From Myrica gale (Eukaryota > Streptophyta > Magnoliopsida > Fagales > Myricaceae), in contig OZ005621.1 of assembly GCA_963930655.1 (NCBI GenBank), positions 8,791,001 through 8,855,000 of the forward strand: DNA of 64,000 nt, given 5' to 3'. Positions 48,501-61,103 of this stretch are shown here, piece by piece. The translations under genes were made by a program, and so were the position numbers. Numbering within the stretch: position 1 is the first letter of the stretch; every line of letters starts with the position of its first letter. Under the pieces are notes generated by a model, which worked only from the letters and a program-made list of their open reading frames with translations, had not been told where the DNA came from and made no database searches.

Positions 48501-51500
48501 GGGTCAAACCAGAAGATGTTCCTAAAACTGCTTTTAGGACACATGAAGGCCACTATGAGTTCCTTGTCATGCCATTTGGTTTGACTAATGCCCCTTCTAC
48601 TTTTCAGAGTCTTATGAACGAAGTTTTCAGGCCTTTCCTAAGGAAGTTTCTTCTAGTTTTCTTTGATGACATATTGGTCTATAGCAAGACCTGTGCTGAG
48701 CACTTGCAGCACCTACAGACGACTCTAGAAGTTCTCCAACAACATCAGTTATATGCTAAGAAGTCCAAGTGTAGGTTTGGGTGCAAAGAAGTAGATTACT
48801 TGGGTCATATTATTTCAGAGGAAGGTGTGAAGGCAGACCCGGCTAAAATTCAGTCTATGTTGGATTGGCCTATTCCCACTACACTCAAGTCTCTTAGAGG
48901 GTTTTTGGGCTTAACAGGGTATTATCAAAAATTCATAAAGGGGTATGGATCTATTGCAGCCCCCCTCACTGCTTTGTTAAAGAAAAATTCCTTTGGGTGG
49001 TCTTCAACAGCTAATGAAGCCTTTAACAACCTTAAGGCTGCAGTCACTCAACCACCCGTGTTAGCCTTACCAGATTTTAAGCATCCATTTGTGCTTGAGT
49101 GTGATGCTAGTGGAGTGGGGTTAGGGGCTGTACTTATGCAAGGGGGCAGACCTATTGCTTACTATAGCCAGGCCCTCAAGGGAAAGACATTATCTATGTC
49201 TACCTATGAGAAGGAGCTATTGGCAGTGGTCTCAGCAGTTCAAAAATGGAGACCTTATCTCATGGGACAAACATTCATTGTAAGGACAGATCAGCAAAGT
49301 TTGAAGCACATACTTGAGCAGAAAATTGGAACTTCATTCCAACAAAAGTGGCTAGTCAAATTATTGGGGTATGATTTTCGAGTTGAATACAAAAGAGGTC
49401 ATGAGAATAGGGCTGTTGATGCACTCTCAAGGAAGGAAGAGACAGAACCTACTCTAGCTGTCATCTCATACCCTACTGCTACGTGGCTCGAGGACTTGAA
49501 GCTCAGCTATACAGATGATGTCTCTAAGGAGTTGCTGTCTAAGTGGGAGAAGGGTATTCTTGACCCTATTAAGTATAACTATCGAAATGGCATTTTATCT
49601 TATAAAGGAAGGCTGTATGTGGGCTCTGGCACTACACTAAGGGAGCTGTTAATTCAGCAAGCACATGACTCCCCTGTGGGAGGTCACTCGGGGTATGATA
49701 AGACTATTCATCGAGCTAGGAGAGATTTCTACTGGCCAGGTATGAAGCAACAGATACGACAGTACATCAGAGAATGTCATACCTGTCAGCAGGTAAAACA
49801 TGACAATCTGGCCCCAGGTGGGTTGTTACAACCCCTGCCTATTCCAGATCGCACTTGGAGTCACATTTCTATGGATTTCATCGAAGGGTTGCCTATCTCT
49901 CAGGGGTATTCAGTTATCTATGTGGTGGTGGATCGTTTGTCTAAATATGCCCATTTTATCCCACTCTCTCACCCTTACACTGCTTCTAAGGTTGCTATGG
50001 CTTTCATGCACTCAGTGTTCAAACTTCATGGCCTTCCTGAGTCTATTGTATCTGACAGAGATCCTACTTTCACTAGTTCTTTCTGGAGGGAACTTTTCAA
50101 AGCTCAGGGCATTGCTCTAAACTACAGTACAGCATATCATCCACAATCTGATGGACAGACTGAAATCGTTAACAAGTGCCTAGAGAACTACCTTAGGTGC
50201 TTTGTGGGAGATCGTCCTAAGGACTGGTCTCAGTGGGTGTCACTTGCAGAATGGTGGTATAACACTAATTTTCATGCATCTACTAAAATCAGCCCTTATG
50301 AAGTATTATATGGTCAATTACCTCCGAAGTTGCTCCCTTATGAAGCTGGAACTACCCAAGTGGCTGCTGTGGACACAGTTCTTCGGACCCGAGAGCAAAC
50401 TCTTCAATTGCTCAGGGATAACCTCGCAAAAGCACAACAACGTATGAAATTTTATGCTGATTTAAAGAGAACCGAACGTGTGTTTGAAGTGGGTGATTAG
50501 GTTTACCTTAGGTTACAGCCGTACCGGCAGACGACTGTGTCCCATCGCCGAAAACTCAAGCTATCTCCCAGATTCTATGGCCCATTTCAGGTCTTGCATC
50601 GGGTTGGAACAGTTGCTTACAAGCTTGATCTACCAGGGCAGGCTCGGATCCACCCTGTTTTTCATGTATCGCAGCTTAAGAGGAAATTGGGCAGTCGTAG
50701 TGTGGCCCTGCCCTCGTTGCCTCCGGTGGATTCTCTGGGTGTTTTGCTACCGGAACCCCATACTATTTTAGATCGAAGGGTTTGTCGCTCAGGCAATCTT
50801 CCTGTGACCGAAGCCTTGGTTCAGTGGACTGGTCAAGACCCTGAAGACGCGACATGGGTTCGACTTGTCGATTTGCAGGCTCAGTTTCCGCACCTTGTGG
50901 ACAAGGTGCTTTGAAGGGGGGAGCAATGTCATACGACTGGAATAAGGGGGTTAGGGTTGATGGCTACAGGCATACGATTTAGGGCTGGTTGGGGTGGAAG
51001 GCTCGGGAAGTCTCTAAGTTCGCAGGTAACACTTTAAGTGAGAAGATACTTTAAGTTCGAAGGTTGTTAAAGATTGGTGGACTGGGCTACGAAGGAGGTG
51101 GGCTGAGTTAGTGGATGGGTTACGAAGGGATGGGCTACGAAAGGGTTGAATACAACTGCACATGGACTTGGTTGAATGGGCTTGATGATGGGTCAGTGCA
51201 TTGATGGGTCTACGGAGGAATTGAAGCTTATCTGATTGTTGTTATTTCTGCTATTTCTTTTATTTTCCTATTTTCTTAAGTCATAGTTAGTCAGACGGTT
51301 TCTTTTCCAGCTGCTTAGTATAGCAGGAGGGGTCCTTCTGGAAAGGTTATGAACACACGCAGTGCGTACTCTCTATCTCTCTCTCTCTTTTCTGTAAGGA
51401 GGCAGGCTAGACCTCGAATCTAAGCCACTATCTGATCTTGTTCACAGTGAATTTCAATTGAAGTTTCATTCCATTGTGATTACATTCTCAATTCATACGA

Positions 51501-54500
51501 TTTTTCTAAGAGAAGTGTTACACATACAAAGGCTCCTTACCTTCATCCCGTTAAGTATTTCCTCAAGAACAGCAACCTGCGAGATAAAATGAACCAGGTA
51601 AATACGGACAGAAATAAAAGGGATCACCTAACAAAACCGCTTAGAAACCCTTACCTGAATATCTCCTCGTCTGTAAGCAGGGTTTAATTGATTTTGATCA
51701 CGGGAAGCCCTCAGTAGGGAATTTTCTAAATCCTCCTATAAAATAACCAAGGACAAGACGTATTGTAAGATAATATCACGCATAATTAGAATATGGCATG
51801 TGAAAATGGCTGTCTTCGTAACTAACCTTTCTGAAAAAGGCTGGACGATAGCTCTTGTTTTGGCTTTTCAATATCAAGCTTCTTGACTGAAATCCAAATA
51901 TATTCAATATTTCAAGAAAATACGAAAAATAAAGCCCGAAAGTACATCTGGGGTCCAAAGAAAATATTATAAAGACAAGAAAAGCCCATATCTTAAAGCC
52001 CTGGTCATCGCAAAATATGGTAAACAGATTCCCCCAACAACCCAAAAACACAAGCCATATTGTGTCCCAGTTCATGGTATCACCAAGTACTGATTCACCA
52101 AACTAGAAATGCCAATGTGCAATGTTTGTTCAGCAATACTCCATAAAGCAGGAATAGTGGGCTAAAACCTTCAAAATGGGCCCAATTTTTGGAATTTAAA
52201 ACTATGTAGGCCCTTTTGCAACAGGGACTCAAACTCGAAAACACAGCATACCATATTGGTTAGATGGACAAAATATCATCCTCAAAATTGCTTATCCACG
52301 CAACACAACTTAAAAATCTGTCCCAGTTTGCACAAGTCAACCAATCCCAAATGCATTATAAGCACATTGATAATGGCAATATTTCTGACAGATTCATTGA
52401 AAAAAAACAAGGTTTAGGTAGCTGACAGTGAGAAGCTTTCTTCCTAGGGAAAAGGCAACCTTGGAAATACAGGCCATCAGTTTATGTGAGATCCAATGCA
52501 TCCATTGCCACTTTCATACACTACAATGGTGCATATTGACTTTAACACTCTTTCTTAGAGCAATTAACTCACCCATTTAGCAAGCCATCTTTTACAATCT
52601 GCCCTCAGTCTGTCCCATAGATGTAACACCTCTTCTGGCAATTCTAACTCCCAACTAGTCTAACTATTCATACATCTCTAAGATTGTATTTTCAAAAATC
52701 TCATCCAGTAGACATGATGTTCTATTGCAACCTTACCTTTAGAGCCATAACATTTATTTGAACTTATAACCGTCTCCAATCATTCCTCTCGTAGTAGTCA
52801 TTAAAAGGGCACTACATTCAGAAGTCCCTCCCTCCACCTCATAATATGTGGTTTAAATTTAAAAGAGGATTTCTCATTCCCCAAAATTTAACAAATCTAA
52901 ATTAACATTAACATCGTCTTCTGTGCATGGGTTCATCATCCATCCTTTCAAGCACTCTAGTCCAACTACTATTTCACTAAATTACATCCAAAACATTTTC
53001 TCCAATGTTCGAATTCTACAATGTATGTCCATGTCGTACACCCATGCAATAATTCTAAACAAGTAAACAATATGTTAATGTGCAGTGTCTCAAATCCACT
53101 TCAAAGCAAAAGGGCCAATGAGAGACAGCCTTCAGTAAGCTCATCCCTAACCATGGCAAATAGAAAAGTGATCCTAGAGAAAGCTTCCCGTTGACTCTTA
53201 GCCGAATCACACTACATGGTTCAAACAGATATAAAGCTTCAAATTAGAGGACTTTCAAATACATATCAGAGTATGGTATAGTAGGTATGTTGGAGTGTGT
53301 TTACTTCCTAGATGTCGCCTATCTTTTCTATTCATTCAGTTAGATTGTTATTGTAAGGCCTAAAGTGATGGTGCTTCGTTCATCTATTTTTCCCTATGCC
53401 ATTTACACCTTGTCATTATTTAAGTAGCTTTTACATGTATTGAAACCTTCCTTGTTCTATCAATCAAAATGGATATATTATTAACACCTAGCACAGGAAT
53501 CACTTATAGTGGACCTTCTTAGAAAAGAACCTGGAAAACTGGAACTCCAGAGAAGGCATCGTCTAAAACACCAGCCTTTTCTTTCTCCTACGCGCACAAC
53601 AAATAAAATGAAACAAAATCATTATTTACATCAATGCAGACGCCACTAAAGTACTAGTTAAATCAGGTAAAATCCACAAATTTTTCATGCATAATTATGC
53701 ATCTTAAAAGAGTAGGACTTCAGAATGTACACTTTTGATGAGCAGAGCAATCATGTAAATATCGAGCTTATGCACCAGTTAAGATACGAATCCACAGAAA
53801 AATTAGTAAACGCATAACATGAGCTGTTCAAATGTTCTATATATCTTATTAGAGATCATCTCAGATATAGTTCTATTTCTGATGCTGCATAACCACAATT
53901 AAGATGTGAACTCAAAGAGTAGGTATTGGTAAATGGAGTAGACAATATAATAAACTGATCTTATATTTCAACAGTGGAAGTGTCTCAGACTTGTGGCAAT
54001 ACTGCAGAGCTCAACAAAATCATTTTAATGCTCAGTCTGCTTTATGCAGGTTAAACCACACTCAAGTGGCCATTCATAAAAGTAATCTTATTCCTCCCAA
54101 GGAAAAGAGGATGAGGATGAGGATGAAGATGTTAAGGGAAAATAAAATTGAGTTAAAAAGCCAGAGAAACAGAGAGAGGCAGAAGAAAGTTTAGTACATT
54201 CTCTGTCACAAGTTCACTGAGGTCAGACCAAGAGAGATAGTCGGATAAACAATGCATAACTTCTTAGCAATAAGGGTCCTTTCAGGATTTCCTAATTGTC
54301 TCGCAAGTGATGTTTCAGTGGATGAATATAACTTGGGATTGCCTATGTTGCTCATGGTTCTACGTATTGACTCCTACATACCAAGACATTATAAATGCTT
54401 CCTAATTCTTTCAGCTGCTACCAACTTCATGAAGAATCAAATTAATCCTATGGGCCAAAATAATCCTAGTTTCTAGGTTCCTTTTCATTAAGATCAGCCT

Positions 54501-57379
54501 TTTGTTTCTTAACCAACATAGGATATAAGTGCAGGCGCGAGGAAGAGCTTCAAATATCCTCATTTTATAGATTCGAATAGCAATGCACGAGCCTACTAAA
54601 GTCTTTCTCCCTGCCATTTCTCAGAAAGTGATGTTCAGAATCTCGCAGGCAACTTAAACTGTGCTGGTGGGATGGAGGAGGTTTCTGTACTATCTTTATC
54701 ATCAACAGATGGAAGTGGAGATGAAAGTGATAGCTCTGAAACAAGTTGACTAATACAATGTTCGCCAAAGATAAATAAATAGCGGCATTTCCAAATTATC
54801 TTGTTTGAGGTTAGGGAGTGTTATCATATGAGGTTGAAACACTGGCCCACATAATATAGCATCCATTGGAACTTACATAGTGATCAGACAATTATCTAGA
54901 TCGAGCGCATGCAAATCTCACATTAGCACGAAAAGACTTCCAATACCCTAACCAAATTCAAATGTCAAATGCTACTAAATGTCTTACCCTGAGTGCGTTT
55001 TTGATTTGCGAAGACTCTGGAATCAACCTGAAGGCAACCCCACCAAGCTTCAACTGAAAAACCTGTCGGAAAGAACAAAAAGCATAAGATACTGAGTACC
55101 ACTAATTTTATTCTTTTTTTTATATAAGGAAAACTTTATTGAGATAAAAAAAGAAAAGAAAACAAAAGGAAGCGGGGCAGTACAAAAGGCTGTACTGAAC
55201 CAGCTACACCACACAGGCTAAAAAACTGATAAAAGCACTGAAGTCTACAAAAGGAGAACCCAACACCCCATTAGCCCACAAAAACAAAGTATTCATCATT
55301 TTGCCTTTCAAACAATCTAAGGGCATTCCCAAATCTTCAAAACACCTTCGGTTTCTCTCCCTCTATAAGCTCCACCAAATGCATAATGGTATCATCTACC
55401 ACACAGCCAACCCTTTAGCACCTCATCCACCCTCTTAGGCATCACCCATAGATAGTTAGCAATACTAAGCACGTGCACCCACAACTCTCTAGCCACCACA
55501 CAGTGAAGAAGCACGTGATCCACAGATTCTCCATCACCCTTGCATAGAAAGCACCAATTAATCAAGCATAACTCATTCCTCCTTAAGTTGTCAATGGTTA
55601 AGACCTTCCCATGGGCCGCTTCCCAAACAAAGAACGAAACTCTTGGTGGGACAGTAGTCTTCCAATCTGCCTCCACGGAAAGACCTCACACGTGCCCCGA
55701 AGAATAAGCTCATACATTGACTTAACCGAAAAAACCTCGTTCTTAGCACATTTTTTGGTTACTACCACAACTGAGGTTTGTCTTTTTTTCCTTTTTCTTT
55801 TGACAAAAGGTTACTGGGGATGCATTTTTTTTTATGAATAGTTACTGGGGATGCATTTGCAATTTACTTTCTCTAGGTTATATGGATTTGGAATTGAAAG
55901 ATATTCACATTCTCCAAAGCAACTTCCACACACAAAGCAATAATTAATGACAAATCATGTTCTGAATAATAAAAACAAAATTTACAGAATAAGAAAGATT
56001 TAGTAAAAGAATTCCTTAGATAAATATATATCTCAAAAGTGGTCAGAACTTTGGTTTGGTCTATACAAGGATCCTAAACAAACACAATATTTTTCGAGGT
56101 CTCTAATAAAAATGAAGAAACAAATCAATATAGGGAGAAAGAAATGAAATGATCTGATTGTGAAAAATTAAGAGCAAAAAGTAAATAATTTTTTACTAAC
56201 AGAAATTTAGTAAAAATGACAAGAAGTTATCTATCAGTTGAAGAACTTGTAATCGGTGCAAAACAAAAAATCATAATAAATGTATATTTGCTTAAGTTAT
56301 TACGTAGCACTAGGAGCAAAATCAATGTATAGAAAAAAAATTGTTTTAGGTCCGATACCCATTAAGTCTAATTGGCATGAACTTGATGGGTATCGGAACT
56401 AGCCAACTTATGAATAAAAAAAGTGTAAAATTTTTTTTTACAAGCCATGGGTAGCGGACGCACGGTTCAATACTCCTGTGTCCGCCACTTATCACTCTCC
56501 ATGGCGAAACGCTACAATCACTTCCTTAATAATGCCCAATTGAACACATGGAGTTTCCTTAAACCCAACCCTTCGCAAATCATTGGAGAACAAACCCTTT
56601 CACATTTTACAAGATGAAACTCATTCGCAATTCCAGCACCACCCATAGAAACGTCCGATGGATTTTCTCCAATCTCAACCCCCAAGGGAATAGGAATGAG
56701 AGACATAAAATAGGTAGGGAGACTAGACTTAATCAACAATTTTATTCTCTCCCGCAGCCGAACGAATTGTTAAGACATAACAAAACCAAAAAATTTAACC
56801 GCCCACCTTATTCAGAGCAACAGCCACAACTTTGGACCCACTTTCCATTGAGGGGTCCATTCTCTTCATTTGCTCAAGAAGTACCTCTGCGTCCTCTTTC
56901 TTGAAACAAAACAACCCAAGAGATTTCCTGCTCGAGACGCCCGAAACCAACACAAATTCCTCGGAGGCATTGCTCAGAGCGTAGACGGGCACGCCAGCCA
57001 GCCGCTCTTCAATGACCTCGGTCGACAGGGCCACACAACCACGAGTAGACGGGATAACCGGCGCCAACTGGGTGTTCCGGGATTCGGTAATCCGAGCCCA
57101 GACCGCGTTTTTCCCGGAAGAAGAGCCCGGAATTTGCGGGACAAGAGCGTGTTTCGCGTGGTCTTGGAGGTTGGAGAGGACGGATTGGATATGGGTTTTG
57201 ACTGAATTGGGGTTGGGAAGGTGGTGGAGGAGGTTAGAGCAATGGTGTTGGAGGTTAGAGAAGGCCTCTTGGAGGTTAAGCTGTGGGGGTTGTTTTGGCG
57301 GTGGGAAAACTGAGGTGTTCGAGTTGGAGTTCTTGGGGATCATTTTCTCGGGAAACGATGGGAGTGTGAAAAAGTTCAT
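45581..57379 (-). CDS. TIC22L: Tic22-like chloroplast protein-import factor, seven exons
   Basis: Tic22 family proteins sit in the chloroplast intermembrane space and help preproteins pass between the Toc and Tic translocons. Minus-strand exons are 57379-56807, 55062-54988, 53587-53531, 51886-51827, 51735-51655, 51576-51541 and a terminal exon ending at the TAG 45583-45581. Exons 1-6 join in phase 0 with GT-AG borders. Residues 1 to about 90 are Ser/Pro/Asn-rich, like a transit region. Family features include ERLAGVPVYALSN, EEFVLVSGV, GLFCFKKEDAE, SGVPVFQS, SYRPAFFRKEDLE and the C-terminal WDDVVFIPPGFDVST. The last exon is odd. The usual-looking CAG acceptor (exon start 45662) puts it one base out of frame, ending after a few codons. 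An AG four bases further on (exon start 45658) restores the conserved end, for about 319 residues in total. A Gypsy element lies in intron 6 and LINE remains in intron 1. Whether it makes full protein is uncertain. Confidence 0.85.
45854..46449 (+). repeat. 5' LTR of the Gypsy element
   Basis: 596 bp, TGTCATACG to TTACA. Contains a CT-rich microsatellite near 46298-46314. Aligned by eye with the 3' LTR it differs at four positions. Confidence 0.95.
46452..46463 (+). promoter_or_regulatory. Gypsy primer-binding site
   Basis: TGGTATCGGAGC lies two bases after the 5' LTR. It differs by one base from the complement of the initiator tRNA-Met 3' end commonly used by plant LTR elements. Confidence 0.8.
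46478..50914 (+). pseudogene. Gypsy gag-pol with chromodomain, two in-frame stops
   Basis: One frame runs from the ATG at 46478 to the TGA at 50912-50914 (1478 codons), broken only by TAA at 47903-47905 and TAG at 50498-50500. In order: gag; a CX2C-type zinc knuckle at about 47418; aspartic protease DSGSTHNF at about 47663; RT at about 48200-48850 with FFDDILVYS; RNase H at about 49080-49440; integrase at about 49660-50350 with the HHCC region and DDE-type residues; and a C-terminal chromodomain region at about 50640-50911 (VFHVSQLKR, then LVQWTGQDPEDATW). The first stop sits between protease and RT, the second where the integrase C-terminal motif normally has Trp. Both look like single-base changes, so this copy is probably defective, though otherwise intact. 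Confidence 0.92.
50912..50926 (+). promoter_or_regulatory. Gypsy polypurine tract
   Basis: Purine-rich GAAGGGGGGAGCAA directly precedes the 3' LTR and overlaps the gag-pol stop codon. It is the normal site for priming plus-strand DNA. Confidence 0.8.
50927..51522 (+). repeat. 3' LTR of the Gypsy element
   Basis: 596 bp, same ends as the 5' copy. The four differences from it lie near 51199, 51293, 51429 and 51436. Its end is 18 bases from Tic22-like exon 6. Confidence 0.95.
55113..56778 (-). mobile_element. L1-type LINE remains in Tic22-like intron 1
   Basis: The minus strand shows two LINE blocks. About 56778-56440 gives RT C-terminal text (LIKSSLPTYFMSL, then HLVKCERVCSP and GLGLRKLHVFN). 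About 55765-55390 gives the zf-RVT region (VSFFVWEAAHGKVLTIDNL, CFLCKGDGESVDHVLLHC). An A-tail with an AATAAA signal ends at about 55113. Between the blocks, about 55765-56440 is unrelated AT-rich sequence with a hairpin. Stops and shifts make it dead. Its truncated 5' end stops only about 30 bases from the donor of exon 1. Confidence 0.82.
56351..56397. other. hairpin, 17-base arms
   Basis: TCCGATACCCATTAAGT pairs with ACTTGATGGGTATCGGA at 16 of 17 positions around a 13-base loop. It lies in the non-LINE block of Tic22-like intron 1 and may be a small foldback remnant. Confidence 0.7.
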
Positions 57380-58839
57380 TGGGAGGTAGAGTGCGAGCGA
57401 AGGAGTGATGAACGGAGGAGGTTTCCAAGCGAGGAGAGGGGTTTTGAAGGTAAAGTGAAAGGGTTTAGCCTTTTACTTATAAAAAGAAAGGGTTAGCCTT
57501 TTTCCAAGAACGAAAATAAAAAAGTGGGGGGTTTAAGCCTTTTGGGTGGCTTTTTGTGACCCGCAAAGGTAGTTGACTGATAGGTAAAAAGTGGACGTAA
57601 AAAAATGCCATTTCATAGTCATGTTATCATATATACAATCTGTCATCTGAACTTAAATAGGACTTGACCAAAGCCAATTATTTAAATATGTTTTTGAGAG
57701 CTTGATTTGCAACACCATACAGTTGAATTTTTATACATTAGAGGTCTCCAAGCTCCAAATTATGTCTTTAACCTTGTATTACTCTCATGTTTTGTATTAC
57801 TTTGTATTTTATGTTTTTGGTTTGAAAATATATGGAGTTTGCCAATATATTATATACTTTACATGGCCTTAATGTGACTATCAAACTACTCATTTTGATC
57901 ATTGGTATCCTAAACTTTTTTAAAAAAAAATAGTGTGTCCCATGGATTATTCACAACTTTTAAGACAGATATAATCTTTAACAGAAAATCCTATAAGTGG
58001 GCCGCATTATAACAAGTGATATTTCTAAGTGTCAAATGCAAGAGTTTATTAGAGTTTGATGGCCACGCTTTCAAATCTCATGTCAATTTAAAGGGAGTAA
58101 ATAATGGATCCCAAAGTTGTGGGTTTCTTTCTAAGGTTGGGGTTTTTGGTTTTATTTATAAAAGTTTGTCATTCCAAGATCTTTATTAGAGTGAAAACAA
58201 TAAATTTAGAGGATTCTCAATTGTGATGCACAAACCCCTTGCAAAATCTCTTGTTTTTTCAAGTACATTAAAAACGTGGGGATGGTTCGGATACATTTGT
58301 AAACCTTAACCATTTCAAATATTTTCAGATAATGTTGTAAAAATTGAGGAGATTGGAGTTTTTTTTCAGTTTTTGAGAGTAGTGAAAAAAATATAATTTT
58401 ATAGAAGTTGATAAAAAAATGAAGAGAGATAAGTAGAATTTTATAAGAATTGATGAAAAAATAAAGATCTTAGATGATTTGAGTGAATTTTTTATGTTTA
58501 TTGCAATAAGAAAAAAAATAATTTGATGAGAAAGAATGATTATTTTGAAGTTATTTTATTTGATAAAAAAAATTGCGCTAGTTGTGTTGTAAACTAAAAT
58601 TTTGGAATTGAAAAAAAAAATTGGGATAGTCAGATGATTGAAAAGCACCCCAAAAATCTCTAGGTCTTGCAGTATAATGAGTAGCGGTTTGCAGTATTCA
58701 TGAATTATAGCGGCCATCTTCTTGACTATAACAACACTCTCTCAAGAGATAAGGGACCGGTCAAGTTTTTTAGTTTAACGATATTCGTTTTCAGGAAAAA
58801 AATCATTTTTTTATAGAATTATGAATATTTATGTAAACA
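57380..58839. other. Tic22-like upstream region and AT-rich spacer
   Basis: The first few hundred bases should hold the promoter of the minus-strand Tic22-like gene; no TATA box is placed with confidence. The rest is AT-rich with no gene. Confidence 0.45.
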
Positions 58840-59110
58840 TAAGTTTTATAATTTTTTGTGTAAATGTTAGTGTAAAATTTTAAAGATATTTAATTTTGTT
58901 CGAATTTATAAAAAAAGGTAGACAGATGATTTGATATTAATAAAAATTTATTGAAGTTTGATGAAAAAATATAGAGAGGATATTTGTTAGATTTTTTTAA
59001 AAGTATTAGAATTTGTGTAAAAAATTATTAGAGATTATATTAAAAGTTTTAATATTTATAAATAATTTTTAAAATTTTAAATATTCATTTTATAAATTTT
59101 ATTACATTCA
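58840..59110. repeat. AT-rich dispersed repeat, second copy
   Basis: Matches the repeat at 16316-16560 across about 95 bases (see there). Boundaries are unresolved. Confidence 0.45.
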
Positions 59111-60255
59111 TTTATAATCTATAATATTTTTACAAACCAACGTCCTCTTTATATGGTTAGACGGTTAGACCTTTGTTTGTATTTTTATAGCCAATTCTGA
59201 GCTACCTGAGTCACCTCTGACAATGGCGTCGACACAACTCCTATTCTCCTTCACTATTAGCTACCCTGTATTTCTTTTTTTTTTTGTTACTATATATATA
59301 TATATCTTCCTCTTTTCTACCTATTTTATCTTTGTTAAATATATTTTAAGAAATCTAGCACTTTTGTTATGCTAAGCTACTAATTTATATGTAATTTATC
59401 TTCAAGCTACCAGTTTTAGCAATTGACGTTTATATATTTTTATTTTTCTACTTTTTATTCCATACGTTCAGAAAATGACTATTTCTTAAGAGACAAATTT
59501 GTTACATGAGTGTAAATTATAAACCTTTCTGTTGATTTGAAATGCAATATTTCAAGTTTTATAGTTTGATGGTACAAATTATCAAAAATACAGTAGTTAA
59601 AGGGTGTAGAATATAAATCTTTATTTTTTAAAATAACAAGAGAAATTCGTTGCATCCTATCTTTATATACTAATTTCGTAGAAATCTAAGCTAATTGGGA
59701 AAGGCATTATGCAAACTCATTATGTCTACACAAATATGTACAAGGACCTTTCCCAAAAAGAACCAAATACTGGTTTTTTCTCTCTCTCTCTTTCTTAGTT
59801 TCTGGTTTCCTCTCTTAAATTAATCAATTAGACAAATTTGTAAACAAGGAATTTGTGCCTTTTCGTAGTTCTTGTTTTGAGATTGTCACTTTCAATCTAA
59901 TAAGTCTAGGGAAGTATGCCAAAATGAAAACCTCACTGATTCTCGCCCAATACGCGACAGGAAAACATTGAAATAGGCCAACGTTATCATGCAACAATTG
60001 CTTGACGATGATGATGACGACGATGACGATGCAAAAAATCACCAATAGCCGAAGCCGGTCAGATCTAAGAGGAAACAAAGAGAGGGGCGGCGTCAGATTT
60101 GGAAGTTCCGATGCCTAAGTCAGATCTCAAGGAGATTTCAGTATAAGAAGTGCGATTAAAGCTTGAGAGATGGAATTAAGCATGATACTTTTAGAATGTA
60201 ATTAAGCATGAGAGAATGAATATGAAAGGGAATACCTTGACTATTTATATGTAGA
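59111..60255. other. AT-rich intergenic DNA
   Basis: No gene seen. A short (AT)n run lies near 59290-59305, and a GATGATGACGACGATGACG tract near 60006 makes an Ile/Val-rich minus-strand frame that is unlikely to be a gene. Confidence 0.45.
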
Positions 60256-60430
60256 AGGATTAGAGTCCTAAGAGGAATCCTACTAATGTGAGCCTTAGGA
60301 CTCTTTTAAATGGAGGGACTAGAGTCCTAAAAAAAGTCCTAATAAAGTGAGCCTTATAACTCTTTTAAATGGAGGGATTAGAATCCTAAGAGGAATTCTA
60401 ATAATGTGATCCTTAAGACTCTTTTAAATA
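60256..60430. repeat. three tandem units of 58 bp
   Basis: Units begin near 60256, 60314 and 60372, each with a GGATTAGAGTCCTAA-like start and ACTCTTTTAAATGG end. They differ by scattered substitutions. Confidence 0.88.
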
Positions 60431-61103
60431 GTTGAGCGGAAAAATATGGAGAGATAAATTCTCATATGCGCGAGCTGGGGGCCTTGGGCGCATGTGGCCT
60501 TGGACGGATGAGCTGGTGTATTTCAATGGGTTGGGCCGATCATATTATGGTCCATCAATAGTCCCCCCTTTAAACCAAATTAAGCTAACCTAGATTTTTT
60601 CAGTCCAATCACTATTATAAAAGGGTTACCTTTGGTGTTGTCGAACTAGACCAACCATCTGGTGTGGAGGTGCCCTTTGCATACTAGAGTCTGAACAGTC
60701 ATCTGGTGTGGAGGTGTCCTTGGTGTCGCGGAGTTGTACTTGTTCTCAAGTGTAGCGATGTTCTTGGCACTATGAGCTCAACAATTTGCTGGCGTAGGGG
60801 CACAGGTTGCCGAGACCAATTTGTTAGCGCAGGCACAGGTCAATTCGCTAATGTAGGGGTGCCCGTGGCATAGGTGAGTTAGACCAGCCACCCGGGGTAT
60901 TCAGTCACAAGGGTACTCATTAAGGGTGCCAGTAGCACTTTACAGAGAACTACCAAATGACTGAATTATCAGATAAGATAAAAGTAAAAAGCTCGTTATG
61001 TTAGATAAAATAAAATGAAATTATCAAGTGATATTATCAATAAGATATCTGGGTCGCTGAGACTAAAGGGTGCCTGTAGCACGGGTGAGATAGACCAACC
61101 GTA
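60431..61103. repeat. degenerate repetitive spacer
   Basis: Phrases such as CATCTGGTGTGGAGGTG (about 60656 and 60701) and GTGAGxTAGACCA (about 60873 and 61087) recur with changes. CCCCCCTTT at about 60567 could be the complement of a retroelement purine tract, but no LTR was confirmed. No gene. Confidence 0.45.

Larger units (their letters stand above)
45854..51522 (+). mobile_element. Gypsy chromovirus LTR retrotransposon, young
   Basis: A complete 5669-bp element with CATAC on both sides (45849-45853 and 51523-51527), an exact 5-bp target duplication. LTRs are 596 bp each, starting TG and ending CA. I count four differences between them (about 0.7%), so insertion was recent. It has a primer-binding site, gag-pol and a purine tract. 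It lies antisense to the Tic22-like gene within its last intron, 13 bases from the donor site of exon 6. Confidence 0.95.

Noticed and set aside
53563..54987. A missing micro-exon between Tic22-like exons 2 and 3
   Set aside because: First assumed because an AG at 53564-53563 gave the wrong phase; taking the AG at 53589-53588 extends exon 3 in frame and no extra exon is needed.
59824..60078. Minus-strand frame with a hydrophobic Ile/Val stretch
   Set aside because: The stretch comes from a GATGATGAC-type simple repeat; no homologue features.
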